Part shown: positions 1-7,176 of the stretch, piece after piece | Position numbering within the stretch: position 1 is the first letter of the stretch | Layout: every line of letters begins with the position of its first letter | DNA from: Acinetobacter sp. ANC 4558 | Lineage (GTDB): Bacteria; Pseudomonadota; Gammaproteobacteria; Pseudomonadales; Moraxellaceae | NCBI RefSeq assembly: GCF_002135375.1 | Contig: NZ_NEGH01000014.1 | Span: 1 to 64,000 of the forward strand | Length of the DNA: 64,000 nucleotides | Direction of reading: 5' to 3' | The notes under the pieces: model-generated | Told to the model about the DNA's origin: nothing | What the model saw: only the letters and a program-made list of their open reading frames with translations | Database searches by the model: none | Program-made: the position numbers and the translations under genes

Positions 1-36
1 CTCTTTTGTTCTGTCATTTCGCTTTCCTTTAGACGT

Positions 37-58
37 AAAAAAACGCCCTTTAGGCGCT
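37..58 (-). terminator. Intrinsic terminator after the 53-aa membrane protein gene
   Basis: Read on the minus strand, CGCC and GGCG arms (53-56 and 44-47) enclose a short loop and are followed by a run of seven T. It lies just past the stop codon at 82-84. Confidence 0.6.
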
Positions 59-81
59 ACTGATTCAAATGCTTATCTACA

Positions 82-243
82 TTAATTGTTCAAAAAATAA
101 GACAAAGCCAATAAAAATGGACTCGCTGCAAACAATAAAATTGCTGTTCCAATACAAAACCTTAAATATGGTGACAAATTTCCTTCCATTTCTACGCCCT
201 CTTGTGGATGTATTTTTACTTTACCTTTGGTAAACTTAGTCAT
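82..243 (-). CDS. Small single-pass membrane protein (53 aa), prophage
   Basis: I do not recognise the family. The frame starts at ATG 241-243 and encodes 53 residues: a polar N-terminal half rich in Lys and Glu, then one hydrophobic helix at about residues 29-50. AGGA lies about 13 bases upstream of the start. It is leftmost of the accessory genes and is followed by its own terminator. A holin-like or superinfection-exclusion role is possible for a small phage membrane protein, but nothing in the sequence shows it. Confidence 0.55.
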   Translation of the reverse strand: MTKFTKGKVKIHPQEGVEMEGNLSPYLRFCIGTAILLFAASPFLLALSYFLNN

Positions 244-284
244 AGATTCTTACTTATTCCTGATCAATTTGTAGGAAACAAAAA

Positions 285-312
285 AGCCCATGATTGCAGT
301 CACGGGCTTTTT
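285..312. terminator. Bidirectional terminator hairpin
   Basis: AGCCC (285-289) pairs with GGGCT (304-308), with A-runs before and T-runs after, so it could act on either strand. Confidence 0.5.
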
Positions 313-330
313 GCTTTTTTGAGGTAATAA

Positions 331-352
331 AAAACCTCCCGAAAGAGGTTTT
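331..352 (-). terminator. Terminator after the KilA-N gene
   Basis: AAAACCTC (331-338) and GAGGTTTT (345-352) form an 8-bp stem with a 6-base loop just downstream of the KilA-N stop codon. Confidence 0.6.
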
Positions 353-357
353 TAACT

Positions 358-1161
358 TTACTTGCGTCTATATTCCAATGCCATACGTTCAGTACAACTT
401 AAATGCCATTGATAGTACTCAAATCTTTCGTGCTGTCTTTTTAGATATTCTTTATCAATAAAATGAAATGCAAACATCGCACCATCAGTAAAATGATCAT
501 TGATAGCTGAAGCCATGTTTGGGCTAAGTGCTCTAAGTGGTTCGCCAAACTGCCTCCACCATTCACGAATCCAAAGCATATGCCATGCTAAACCCTGAAC
601 ATTATTGTGATAGTTTTTATCCATCTGCACTAAATCATCTTGCTTAACAGGTGTTTTAGCCTTTAATTCCATAGTTTCTAAATAATGAATTGCTTCGGGA
701 AAATGAATTGCTAGAAGCTCTGCATAACGTGGAATTTTAAAATGTCGGTTATGGCGACTCCACATTTCAGCGTAAATCTTACGCTCACCTTTAGACCGAC
801 GATCTACAATTTCATGTAGTAAAGCTTGTTGCTCAGGTGAAATGGACTTGCGATCATTTATTTTCCATTGCATCACTAACATTTTATAAGCACGAATTAC
901 AATAAGATGAAACTTTGCAGAAATCCACATTGCATATGAATACACTAAATCTTCTACAACATAAGTCCCTCTATTAACACCACCATTAATAACTTTTATG
1001 GCAGTGTGAGAATTCTCACAGTGGTTTTTTTTAGATGATGTCGGATTTCCAACATCATAATGCTCAGCTTCAATTTCCGAAATTAAAGCTTGTGTTTGTT
1101 CATTACGGATAAAGTAAGTTGGTCTATGCTTATCAAGACCACCACTTGCTTGAAGCCCACA
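358..1161 (-). pseudogene. KilA-N domain phage antirepressor-like gene, 5' truncated
   Basis: The frame reads through without a start from a TGA at 1162-1164 to the stop at 358. It contains KilA-N signature stretches such as GGLDKHRPTYFIRNEQTQAL, INGGVNRGTYV and YSYAMWISAKFHL; the last 120 residues form a helical C-terminal domain. KilA-N proteins are phage DNA-binding regulators often used as antirepressors. An internal GTG at 943-945 would give a 195-residue product lacking most of the KilA-N domain. Just upstream, near 1150, the sequence switches to a plus-strand gene fragment, so about the first 30 codons have been lost. Either a remnant or a short C-terminal protein is made. Confidence 0.7.
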
Positions 1162-1247
1162 TCAAATCTGTAATCGACATCATGAGAGAATCCAAAGACT
1201 GGGATGAACTTAAACAGAAGATAGACCAAAAATATCCAAAGCAATAA
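1149..1247 (+). pseudogene. C-terminal fragment of an unidentified plus-strand gene
   Basis: About 32 codons, starting LLEAHIKSVIDIM and ending IDQKYPKQ, are open up to TAA 1245-1247. The frame has no usable start and meets a stop at 1110-1112. The helical, charged composition looks like a real protein end. The fragment butts against the truncated KilA-N gene in the opposite orientation, so it marks a recombination junction. A resemblance to portal-type (DUF935) C-termini was considered but is too weak to claim. Confidence 0.4.
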
Positions 1248-1257
1248 GGCGGATTGA

Positions 1258-1845
1258 ATGAGTAATGTAGAAAAAATATTAAAACAATATGCGCCCGAGC
1301 TTGAAAAAAATATAATGTTTATTTTGCTAGCACCCTATGAGAGGGTAGCTATGATAGATGTCTGCCGGCTAACTTCAGAGCAAAATCCTTTAGTTAATCA
1401 AAATAATTTGTTTTTAAGACAACTACAAATTGTTCGTAACTGCTATGAGATTATAATACACTCATACAATCAAGAAACCGCAAAATCAAGATTAACTTTA
1501 CTACATCAAACCATATTCGATATGTCCCCATATTGGATGTTACTTGGTAATAGCAATCTATCTGAAATATTTAAAATATTAAATGATTTTAAATGTGATG
1601 CTCATACAGCATTCTATATTAACGCTTATATACACAATATAGAGAAATCAACAGTATCAAAAAGAAAGGCAACTATTGATAAATATTATTTACTAGCAAT
1701 CGGAAGCTTAAAATCAGCAACAACAGATTGTTTTGTAAGACAAAACATTATTGAAACTCATATATCCAACCACCGAAATGACGAACTTTTTAATAAAGTA
1801 CAAACATTAGAAGGAATTGTGGTTGTTGTGCCCAACCACATTTAA
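1258..1845 (+). CDS. Hypothetical protein (195 aa), accessory gene in the late region
   Basis: I do not recognise this protein. It is 195 residues, soluble and mostly helical by composition, without a signal peptide or clear motif. GGCGGA lies about 6 bases before the ATG. It is one of the few plus-strand genes in a leftward late operon and is more AT-rich than the capsid genes. That placement is typical of a moron, an independently expressed cargo gene of a prophage. The cargo role is inferred from position only. Confidence 0.7.
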   Translation: MSNVEKILKQYAPELEKNIMFILLAPYERVAMIDVCRLTSEQNPLVNQNNLFLRQLQIVRNCYEIIIHSYNQETAKSRLTLLHQTIFDMSPYWMLLGNSNLSEIFKILNDFKCDAHTAFYINAYIHNIEKSTVSKRKATIDKYYLLAIGSLKSATTDCFVRQNIIETHISNHRNDELFNKVQTLEGIVVVVPNHI

Positions 1846-1875
1846 TCAAAAACATCTCTCAATGCTTTAATTTTC

Positions 1876-2562
1876 CTACTTAAACATAAAAAATAAAATG
1901 ATTAGGCATGCAAATACAATTACCCCGCCCATAATACCTGTAAGATTGCTATTTGAAATCTCCTGCTCTAGGGTTTGTTGATTTATTATAGCGGTCTCGT
2001 CGTTCAATGCATTTGTGTGAGCAATCATTTCATCGGTCATCAAGTTTAAAAAGATTTCTTGATCTTCGAAGCTGAATTTTTTCGTAAATTCTACCTGCAC
2101 ATCACTTAAGTCATTCGAAGCTTGATACAGGCTAATGCCTTGGGTATTTGCTATAGATTTCATTAGCTCGCTTCTTGCTTGAACAAGCTTTCTAATATTA
2201 TCCCTTGCGAATGGATAAATAACCTGTATTCCATACAGTTCACCTGCTTGTCCCGCCTCAGTAAATTCCGAGTTGTCTATACAGCCATTTATACCAATAT
2301 TGCCATACCACTCCTTAGGCGCGACACGGGCTTCTTCTGCATGAATTCTCTCAAAGTTAGATTTATCTTCTTCAGAAATGCTTGCAAAAAAAGCATCAAA
2401 AATATCAGCCACCTCTAAAAACGCCTGCTCTTCTGTTAAATTTTGATCGATTTGTAATTTTGCCTTAAATTCTAATTGATTTCTAAGTGCCTCACGAACC
2501 TCACCCCTTGCTACTGGGGAGTGCATGGTTACCCCAAAAAGTTCACCTAATATTTTTTTCAT
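1876..2562 (-). CDS. Hypothetical C-tail-anchored membrane protein (228 aa)
   Basis: I chose the ATG at 2560-2562 (product starting MKKILGELFG) because an AGGGTGGG ribosome site precedes it; a GTG three codons upstream is the alternative. The first 200 residues are acidic, helical and soluble. The last 20 (IMGGVIVFACLIILFFMFK region) form a single hydrophobic helix ending in Lys, so the protein is probably tail-anchored with its bulk in the cytoplasm. It lies directly downstream of the tail chaperone, where the tape-measure gene normally sits, and is unlike any tail protein I know. A cargo or exclusion function is possible. Confidence 0.65.
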   Translation of the reverse strand: MKKILGELFGVTMHSPVARGEVREALRNQLEFKAKLQIDQNLTEEQAFLEVADIFDAFFASISEEDKSNFERIHAEEARVAPKEWYGNIGINGCIDNSEFTEAGQAGELYGIQVIYPFARDNIRKLVQARSELMKSIANTQGISLYQASNDLSDVQVEFTKKFSFEDQEIFLNLMTDEMIAHTNALNDETAIINQQTLEQEISNSNLTGIMGGVIVFACLIILFFMFK

Positions 2563-2625
2563 AAAACCCACCCTTTTAGAATGAGATCAAGATACTAAAT
2601 ATTAGTTGAAAAAGAAACTAATCAT

Positions 2626-3368
2626 TTATTGGCTTCTCTTATGAACCTTGTCTAAAAATAGATTGTCCAGGACAAAAATACTCTCAACAAAAATATGCAT
2701 TTCACACGGCGCATCGTGAAGATTTAAGTAAGCTTCTATAGTACTGCTGTCTAAAGGCAAGGCAACACCAGATTCATATGAGCGTGATCGAGAAATCACA
2801 TTGAACGCACTTAAAATTATATTCGCCACATAGCTATATTCTGGCGGTTCTGGAATCCTTACCCCTAACGCTTGGAGTTGTTTCTTTTGGTGCTCGGTCT
2901 TCCCAATGTCCGAGCTGTGCCATTGGTAGAGGATTGTGACTTTCCCAAAATATCAGCTTTAACTCGATCTGCTTCGTTTTGAATCTTCTCAGCATGTGAC
3001 ATTACAAAGCCCCATATCGCAACACCAATATCACCCATGTTTAAAAGCTTGGTTGCATTCTCTGTTGAATAAGTCGGCTCAACCTCTTGACCATCTTCAA
3101 GAAAAACTACACCTTTCCAATCTTCTATCAAATGGCAAGCTGTAGCCTCTAATAACAACTCGTGATAAAGCTTATCGTCAGCACGTGCCATTGGTACATC
3201 ATAACCCTTATGCGCGACTTGATTTTGCGCACGCTCTAAGGCCACACGATATGGCTTGTAAGACTGTCCACGTATTTTAAACTCGGCAAGAATATTGCCT
3301 TCTTCATCTTTATATTCTTTCCAAAGGGAAATATTTTCACTCTTTTGAATTTCGACTTTTAATGCCAT
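2626..3368 (-). CDS. Tail assembly chaperone, long -1 frameshift product (gpGT-like)
   Basis: The short protein (2865-3368) contains GGGAAAG read as G GGA AAG at 2940-2946. A -1 slip there gives 143 residues of the short form plus 104 residues from the overlapping frame, which has no start near the overlap and continues to the stop at 2626 (247 residues in total). The extension begins VTILYQWHSSDIGKTEHQKK. In lambda, gpG and gpGT are made by the same heptamer and coat the tape measure protein during tail assembly. Position directly after the tail tube gene fits. Usage of the site is inferred from sequence and family precedent. Confidence 0.8.
2865..3368 (-). CDS. Tail assembly chaperone, short form (gpG-like)
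   Basis: A 167-residue soluble protein encoded directly after the tail tube gene and before the expected tape measure. The ATG at 3366-3368 has AGGA about 11 bases upstream. The C-terminal 25 residues downstream of the frameshift site are basic and low-complexity (Ser, Thr, Arg, Lys), as expected of a zero-frame tail that is dispensable for the long product. The role is assigned from order and the frameshift signal; the sequence itself is too divergent to place in a named family. Confidence 0.75.
   Translation of the reverse strand: MALKVEIQKSENISLWKEYKDEEGNILAEFKIRGQSYKPYRVALERAQNQVAHKGYDVPMARADDKLYHELLLEATACHLIEDWKGVVFLEDGQEVEPTYSTENATKLLNMGDIGVAIWGFVMSHAEKIQNEADRVKADILGKSQSSTNGTARTLGRPSTKRNNSKR
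2940..2946 (-). other. Programmed -1 ribosomal frameshift heptamer GGGAAAG
   Basis: On the minus strand the zero-frame codons are TTG GGA AAG TCA, so the heptamer G GGA AAG fits X XXY YYZ exactly and equals the phage lambda G-T slippery site. The -1 frame is then open for 104 codons. Confidence 0.85.
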
Positions 3369-3388
3369 GGTTCTTTGATCCTAAAAAA

Positions 3389-3412
3389 GTAAACCGCCTA
3401 TCAAGGCGGTAT
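3389..3412 (-). terminator. Hairpin after the tail tube gene
   Basis: ACCGCC (3393-3398) and GGCGGT (3405-3410) form a 6-bp stem; on the minus strand a short T-run follows. It lies between the tail tube and chaperone genes. Confidence 0.5.
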
Positions 3413-3422
3413 TATTCTGCTC

Positions 3423-4346
3423 TTATAACTTCAATCGTGTGATTTTTGGCGATACACGAATATGGTTAAAATTCACATCCAACGTAATAGTGTCTTCACC
3501 GCCACCATCTGGATGATTTGCCTCCGATACTTCTAGTTTCGGGAATTCAAAGGCATATCCATTACCACCACTCTCATCTTCAATTGAAAACTCTAATGGC
3601 ATTGTGTCTCGTGATTTAACATAGTCTAAATACGATGCTGATTGCGCTGAGAACATGTACTGCGTGTTGACTGTAATATCTACGATCTTTTCTAGGTACG
3701 TGGTCGCTGTGAGACGTTTAGAACCAATACAGCGGATCGCTTCAAGATTATTATTGATAGAAAGCTCGAGCGTCTGCATACATGCTTTCCCAATAACCGT
3801 TTCACCATTCACCTTAAGATCACCGACATTCAAGGCTGAAATTAAGACTTCTTCAGGTACAGGTAATGGATTAAGTACAGGACTAGTTGCACTTCTTTCA
3901 AAAATAGTCCCAACCATGCCAAAGTTCGCCGTAATCTTTCCTGTGGTTGCAATCGATAAAGAGGCTTCTCCAATACGAATACCGCGATAAATAAAGATTT
4001 GCCCGATATCTTCAAATACTTTAACCAGGGTAAATGTCTTGCGAACATCTCCACCAAATAGCAGTACACCTTGATCATCCCATTCATTCATGGCAACGGC
4101 TGACCAAAAGTCATCAAATAGACCGACTGATAGTTCTACCTCTAAGCTACCTGTAATTTCTGCTTCTGTTGCAAGCCCACCTTGACGAAAGCGATTATCA
4201 GCAACACTTGATGAAGTCTCTGTTGTCACAGATTCCGAAAGTCCATCTGTCACACGGCGGACTGTTTTCCATATCGGTGTATCAGGTAAGACCTCAGGTG
4301 TTTTTTCCTCTGCATAGTAGAGGCGAATCTTAGCTCCAGAACTCAT
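3423..4346 (-). CDS. Phage tail tube (major tail) protein
   Basis: A 307-residue beta-rich protein with the usual tail-tube pattern: alternating strands, many Gly, Thr and Ser, and an acidic N-terminal region followed by a 'SVADNRFRQGG' loop. It polymerises to form the tail tube of a long-tailed phage. AAGGAGG stands 6 bases before the ATG, a strong site suiting a highly made structural protein. Upstream in transcription are the antirepressor insert and the tail terminator; downstream is the frameshifted chaperone, the canonical siphovirus order. Family assignment rests on fold-like features and order. Confidence 0.8.
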   Translation of the reverse strand: MSSGAKIRLYYAEEKTPEVLPDTPIWKTVRRVTDGLSESVTTETSSSVADNRFRQGGLATEAEITGSLEVELSVGLFDDFWSAVAMNEWDDQGVLLFGGDVRKTFTLVKVFEDIGQIFIYRGIRIGEASLSIATTGKITANFGMVGTIFERSATSPVLNPLPVPEEVLISALNVGDLKVNGETVIGKACMQTLELSINNNLEAIRCIGSKRLTATTYLEKIVDITVNTQYMFSAQSASYLDYVKSRDTMPLEFSIEDESGGNGYAFEFPKLEVSEANHPDGGGEDTITLDVNFNHIRVSPKITRLKL

Positions 4347-4369
4347 TGAGTCCTCCTTAATTTAGACGT

Positions 4370-4394
4370 AAAAAAAACCTCCTTTAAGGAGGTG
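4370..4394 (-). terminator. Terminator after the antirepressor gene
   Basis: ACCTCC (4377-4382) and GGAGGT (4388-4393) form a stem followed on the minus strand by eight or more T. It separates the antirepressor gene from the tail tube gene. Confidence 0.7.
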
Positions 4395-4437
4395 GATAGG
4401 CTGAATGGTCATTTTGACCATAGAGGTTTAAATTTCT

Positions 4438-4971
4438 TTAATCTTCATCTTCTTTAAAATCTAAGGATGGTTGCGCCTCTTTAATTAACTCATCCAATTC
4501 TTTCAACATAGCTGGTTTCGTCTGCTTTCCATTAACTGATAGAAAACGTCCTGCTTCTGATAAACCCAGTGTAATCAATTCAACCTGTGCTGAAAGCTTA
4601 CCGATACGTACTTGCAAACCATTTTTGAGATTACGTGCTAGTTCTTCTTGTTCGATATAGTACTTACGGATTTCATGACCTTTTTCATTACGCTCCATCA
4701 TCCCAAGATGTTTAGTCATATCTACTGAGATGATGTATTCATTTAAATATTTTGCACCTGACACCTGCTCCTCTTTTTTGAGGAGCAGAGTGTAATCAAA
4801 GTTTTCTTCAAATTTACACTGCTTAATTCGACGTTTAATCCAGTCTGAGAAGTCTGTTTTAACTTCTAGCATTTTGTGTAAGTCGCGAGCATTCACACCT
4901 AATTGGATTTTTCCATTTAGTTCAACTTCAATAAATGGAGTTTGCTGTTTTGGATTTACCATCATGTTCAT
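4438..4971 (-). CDS. AntA/AntB-type antirepressor
   Basis: A 177-residue protein from ATG 4969-4971, chosen because AGAGGAAA precedes it. The AntA core is recognisable: VNARDLHKMLEVKTDFSDWI, then a KCxFEENFDY-type segment and SVDMTKHLGMMERNEKGHEI followed by RKYYIEQEE. The C-terminal half is helical and ends acidic. AntA/AntB proteins of phage inactivate the phage repressor and promote induction. The gene is inserted between the tail terminator and tail tube genes, has its own leader and terminator, and overlaps a short upstream frame, resembling antisense-RNA-controlled antirepressor loci. Confidence 0.85.
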   Translation of the reverse strand: MNMMVNPKQQTPFIEVELNGKIQLGVNARDLHKMLEVKTDFSDWIKRRIKQCKFEENFDYTLLLKKEEQVSGAKYLNEYIISVDMTKHLGMMERNEKGHEIRKYYIEQEELARNLKNGLQVRIGKLSAQVELITLGLSEAGRFLSVNGKQTKPAMLKELDELIKEAQPSLDFKEDED

Positions 4972-5080
4972 AAGATTTCCTCTTATACACATGTTCAAAA
5001 TAAAAAACTGGCAGGCGTATGAACATGAAAATACGCTTTTCAAACCGTCGTTCTAGCCAGTGCTTGCCATTTTCAGGCAT
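4928..5080 (-). CDS. Short leader ORF (50 aa) overlapping the antirepressor start
   Basis: An open frame begins at ATG 5078-5080 (MPENGKHWLERRFEKRIF...) and ends at TGA 4928-4930, overlapping the first 44 bases of the antirepressor gene in another frame. The ribosome site is poor. In phage P1 a short gene, icd, overlaps ant and couples its translation; this arrangement looks alike. Whether the peptide is made is unknown. Confidence 0.35.
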   Translation of the reverse strand: MPENGKHWLERRFEKRIFMFIRLPVFYFEHVYKRKSYEHDGKSKTANSIY

Positions 5081-5085
5081 AAAAA
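4985..5085 (-). ncRNA. Structured antirepressor leader, possible C4-type antisense RNA
   Basis: The stretch before the antirepressor folds into nested inverted repeats: GCGTAT (5015-5020) with ATACGC (5031-5036), inside CTGGC (5008-5012) with GCCAG (5056-5060). C4 antisense RNAs of P1/P7-type loci lie just upstream of phage antirepressor genes and control them. Location and structure suggest such an RNA; the conserved C4 sequence has not been tested. Confidence 0.35.
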
Positions 5086-5107
5086 AACCGCCCAAGGAGG
5101 ACGGTTT
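5085..5107 (-). terminator. Terminator after the tail terminator gene
   Basis: AAACCG and CGGTTT arms, with an extra CC/GG pairing, form a stem with T-rich flank on the minus strand, between the 5123-5557 gene and the antirepressor leader. Confidence 0.6.
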
Positions 5108-5122
5108 AGAAAAAGAGTTGAG

Positions 5123-5557
5123 TTAATTAATTCTGTAAGCAACATTCACATTATATTGATAGAAGCTCAAATCGGAAGGATTTCCAATCACCGAGGTATG
5201 ACCAGCATCAATAATACTGGCTTCCATCATTTCTAAATGACCAATACTATAAAACTCCATATGCTCAACCCACTTATCAGCCAATAACGATAACTCATAT
5301 GTACCTGAATTTAACGGCGCAAATAACTGAATAAAGACAATGCCAGTAGTTCGAGTGCAAGGCTTATTGCCTATACCAGAGATAAACTTCCCTGCATTAC
5401 TCACTGTAATTTTAGCCCATAATTCTTTTTCAGGTGCTTCAAATGGCTGACCTTCATAAAGCTCATTATTTGCCAATTGAATATACTTTTTAGGCATTCC
5501 AGTAAATGTACCAACACGCATAAGAATAGCCTGTAAGCCTTCCGTATTCGTCATCAT
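5123..5557 (-). CDS. Tail terminator protein (DUF4128-like)
   Basis: A 144-residue protein that fits the tail terminator position: after the neck/tail-completion gene and ahead of the tail tube gene. Segments such as NTEGLQAILMR at the start and 'VSNAGKFISGIG' resemble DUF4128 proteins, which cap the growing tail tube. The start overlaps the previous gene by four bases (ATGA type), so the two are translationally coupled; either of two adjacent ATGs may be used. Confidence 0.7.
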   Translation of the reverse strand: MMTNTEGLQAILMRVGTFTGMPKKYIQLANNELYEGQPFEAPEKELWAKITVSNAGKFISGIGNKPCTRTTGIVFIQLFAPLNSGTYELSLLADKWVEHMEFYSIGHLEMMEASIIDAGHTSVIGNPSDLSFYQYNVNVAYRIN

Positions 5558-5946
5558 TTGTATTTCTCACTAATAAGCTGAAATGCTAATGCATACACCC
5601 CTTCGGGTGCTTGTCCTGAATGGCCGTTTTCGATTGCTATTCCATATGACAGATTATTTTGAATATAAACACATGAGCCTATATGTGCTTTTGCAATCTC
5701 TTTTGCACCATCATTAAATGTGGTTTGGTCTAATGTGCCCTTAGGTGCTTTGTTATCACCCTGAACCGTTTCATAACTCGGATTGTCAATGGATACACGA
5801 TGATTAGCTCGATAGGTACCATCCATTACAGGACTACCAAGAATAACTGCTTGCAACATTTCACCACTTACACGGCGTAAATGCTCATCACCATCTTTTA
5901 ATACTTGTATTGCAAACTCAGTCGGTTTTTTTCCAGTCCAGCCCAT
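5554..5946 (-). CDS. HK97 gp10-like neck/tail completion protein
   Basis: A 130-residue protein with the 'SPVMDGTYRANHRVSID' and 'NNLSYGIAIENGHS' segments typical of HK97 gp10-family proteins (change, then Y-x-IENG near the C-terminus). These sit at the head-tail junction and are needed to join tails. It overlaps the DUF4128 gene by four bases. Confidence 0.75.
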   Translation of the reverse strand: MGWTGKKPTEFAIQVLKDGDEHLRRVSGEMLQAVILGSPVMDGTYRANHRVSIDNPSYETVQGDNKAPKGTLDQTTFNDGAKEIAKAHIGSCVYIQNNLSYGIAIENGHSGQAPEGVYALAFQLISEKYK

Positions 5947-5955
5947 AGCATTGAC

Positions 5956-6327
5956 TCACACTTTCCTTAACTGACAAACCCAAATACTGCCTGTTGGATC
6001 TTGTCCAATATTCACCACTTTAAAATTGCCTTTCGCCGTGGTCCATACATCAGATATTACTGGTACTGCGCTTACTTCATTTTGAAGCACTGTCGCTTTA
6101 CAGTCTGTGATTTGATAATCCAAAGGCTTCACCATATCTTTTAAATATGAGCCAAATAGAACGCCTCTACCGCTATACGCTTCTTTTTTAGTTGTTTGAT
6201 AGGTCTGAGTTGCATAGTCGAACTGACCTGATTTAATTTCTTTTATACAAGTGAAAGTATCCACGGCGTCGGCTAATTTTGAGTTAAATGCTTTAGCTAC
6301 TTTGGCTTGAATTTTACTTTTAATCAT
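5956..6327 (-). CDS. Head completion (head-tail joining) protein
   Basis: A 123-residue small protein between the connector and the gp10-like gene, in the order connector, stopper, neck, terminator seen in siphoviruses. It starts inside the upstream gene by four bases. I see no named motif; the sequence ends with a beta-rich 'FKVVNIGQDPTGSIWVCQL' stretch, common in head-tail stopper proteins. Function is inferred from position. Confidence 0.6.
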   Translation of the reverse strand: MIKSKIQAKVAKAFNSKLADAVDTFTCIKEIKSGQFDYATQTYQTTKKEAYSGRGVLFGSYLKDMVKPLDYQITDCKATVLQNEVSAVPVISDVWTTAKGNFKVVNIGQDPTGSIWVCQLRKV

Positions 6328-6698
6328 CTTCGAAACACCTCAAACGTAAAGCTTTTATTTTTTAAACCTAATGAGGCTATATAGGCTTTCGCTATTTGCT
6401 CATATTCCGATACTTCAACACTGCCTTCAGAATAAGTTTCCGTAACTTGCACCGTATCAGCCTTTACGCTTTCACTTGTAGTCTGCCTTGCGACACCTGC
6501 ATAGATAACACCTGCCTGAATACCTTTAATAATTTCACAGGTTGCATCCTGTAAAAGGTGATCAATTGGATCAGGAACAAAACCAATTTCATTCCTCATC
6601 CATGTGTTGGCTAACTTCACCAATCGAGCTTTATCACCATCATCGGCGAAATCTGCCCCTAAAATCGCTTCAGCTTGTTCAATTGTGATAAAGCTCAT
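6324..6698 (-). CDS. Head-tail connector (gp6-like adaptor)
   Basis: A 124-residue mostly helical protein with the usual connector opening (MSFITIEQAEAILGADF...) and a 'LVKLANTWMRNEIGF' helix. gp6-like adaptors bind under the portal. AGGAATAACATC precedes the ATG. It follows the coiled-coil protein in the head gene cluster. Confidence 0.7.
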   Translation of the reverse strand: MSFITIEQAEAILGADFADDGDKARLVKLANTWMRNEIGFVPDPIDHLLQDATCEIIKGIQAGVIYAGVARQTTSESVKADTVQVTETYSEGSVEVSEYEQIAKAYIASLGLKNKSFTFEVFRR

Positions 6699-6702
6699 GA
6701 TG

Positions 6703-7134
6703 TTATTCCTTTGGTTCTTCTAATTTAGCTGCATCTTCCGCAGCTTTAGCGGCTTTTAACTCAGCAGCAGTTGGTTTTTTAACTTTAGCCTCTAGATCCA
6801 CGACTTGAGCCTTAAGTGCATCACGCTCCGCAATAACCTTTTCCATGTCAGTCTTTAGAGCCACATTTTCAGCAATAACCTTTACACATTCTGCTTTTGC
6901 ATCATCAATAGCTTGCTGTAGTTCTGGTGCAATTTCAGCATTAAGCGAAACAGCAATTTGTTGATTTTGAGATTTGTAGTGACTAGGGACTTCACCGCCG
7001 TATTCATCTGCCTGTTCAATGAAATCACCTTCTTTTACCGCTGATGCTTTGCGTAAAACCCAACCATCGCTTTGCAATTTTTCAATATTTTCTGTCGAGA
7101 AATCATCTGTGAAGTATATTTTTTTAAAATTCAT
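6703..7134 (-). CDS. Coiled-coil head-region protein (143 aa)
   Basis: The ATG at 7132-7134 (MNFKKIYFTDDF) is chosen because GGAG lies 6 bases upstream; a TTG four codons earlier lacks a site. Residues 60-140 are a long acidic/basic helix with heptads rich in Ala, Lys and Glu, ending AKLEEPKE. It lies between the capsid gene and the connector. It could be a capsid-associated or decoration protein; I do not recognise the family. Confidence 0.65.
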   Translation of the reverse strand: MNFKKIYFTDDFSTENIEKLQSDGWVLRKASAVKEGDFIEQADEYGGEVPSHYKSQNQQIAVSLNAEIAPELQQAIDDAKAECVKVIAENVALKTDMEKVIAERDALKAQVVDLEAKVKKPTAAELKAAKAAEDAAKLEEPKE

Positions 7135-7148
7135 TTTCCGCTCCAAAA

Positions 7149-7173
7149 AAGAAAGCCCCTAAATGGGGCAAGC
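7149..7173 (-). terminator. Terminator after the major capsid gene
   Basis: GCCCC and GGGGC arms around TAAAT, flanked by AAG/CTT pairing, form a strong hairpin ending in a T-rich stretch on the minus strand. Confidence 0.6.
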
Positions 7174-7176
7174 TTT

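Noticed and set aside
1149..1247. Assigning the fragment to a DUF935 portal protein
   Set aside because: Only about 30 residues; the resemblance is too weak to name.
2179..2418. Plus-strand frame within the 228-aa gene
   Set aside because: It lies wholly within a better-supported minus-strand gene and has an odd, Ser/Cys/Ile-rich composition.
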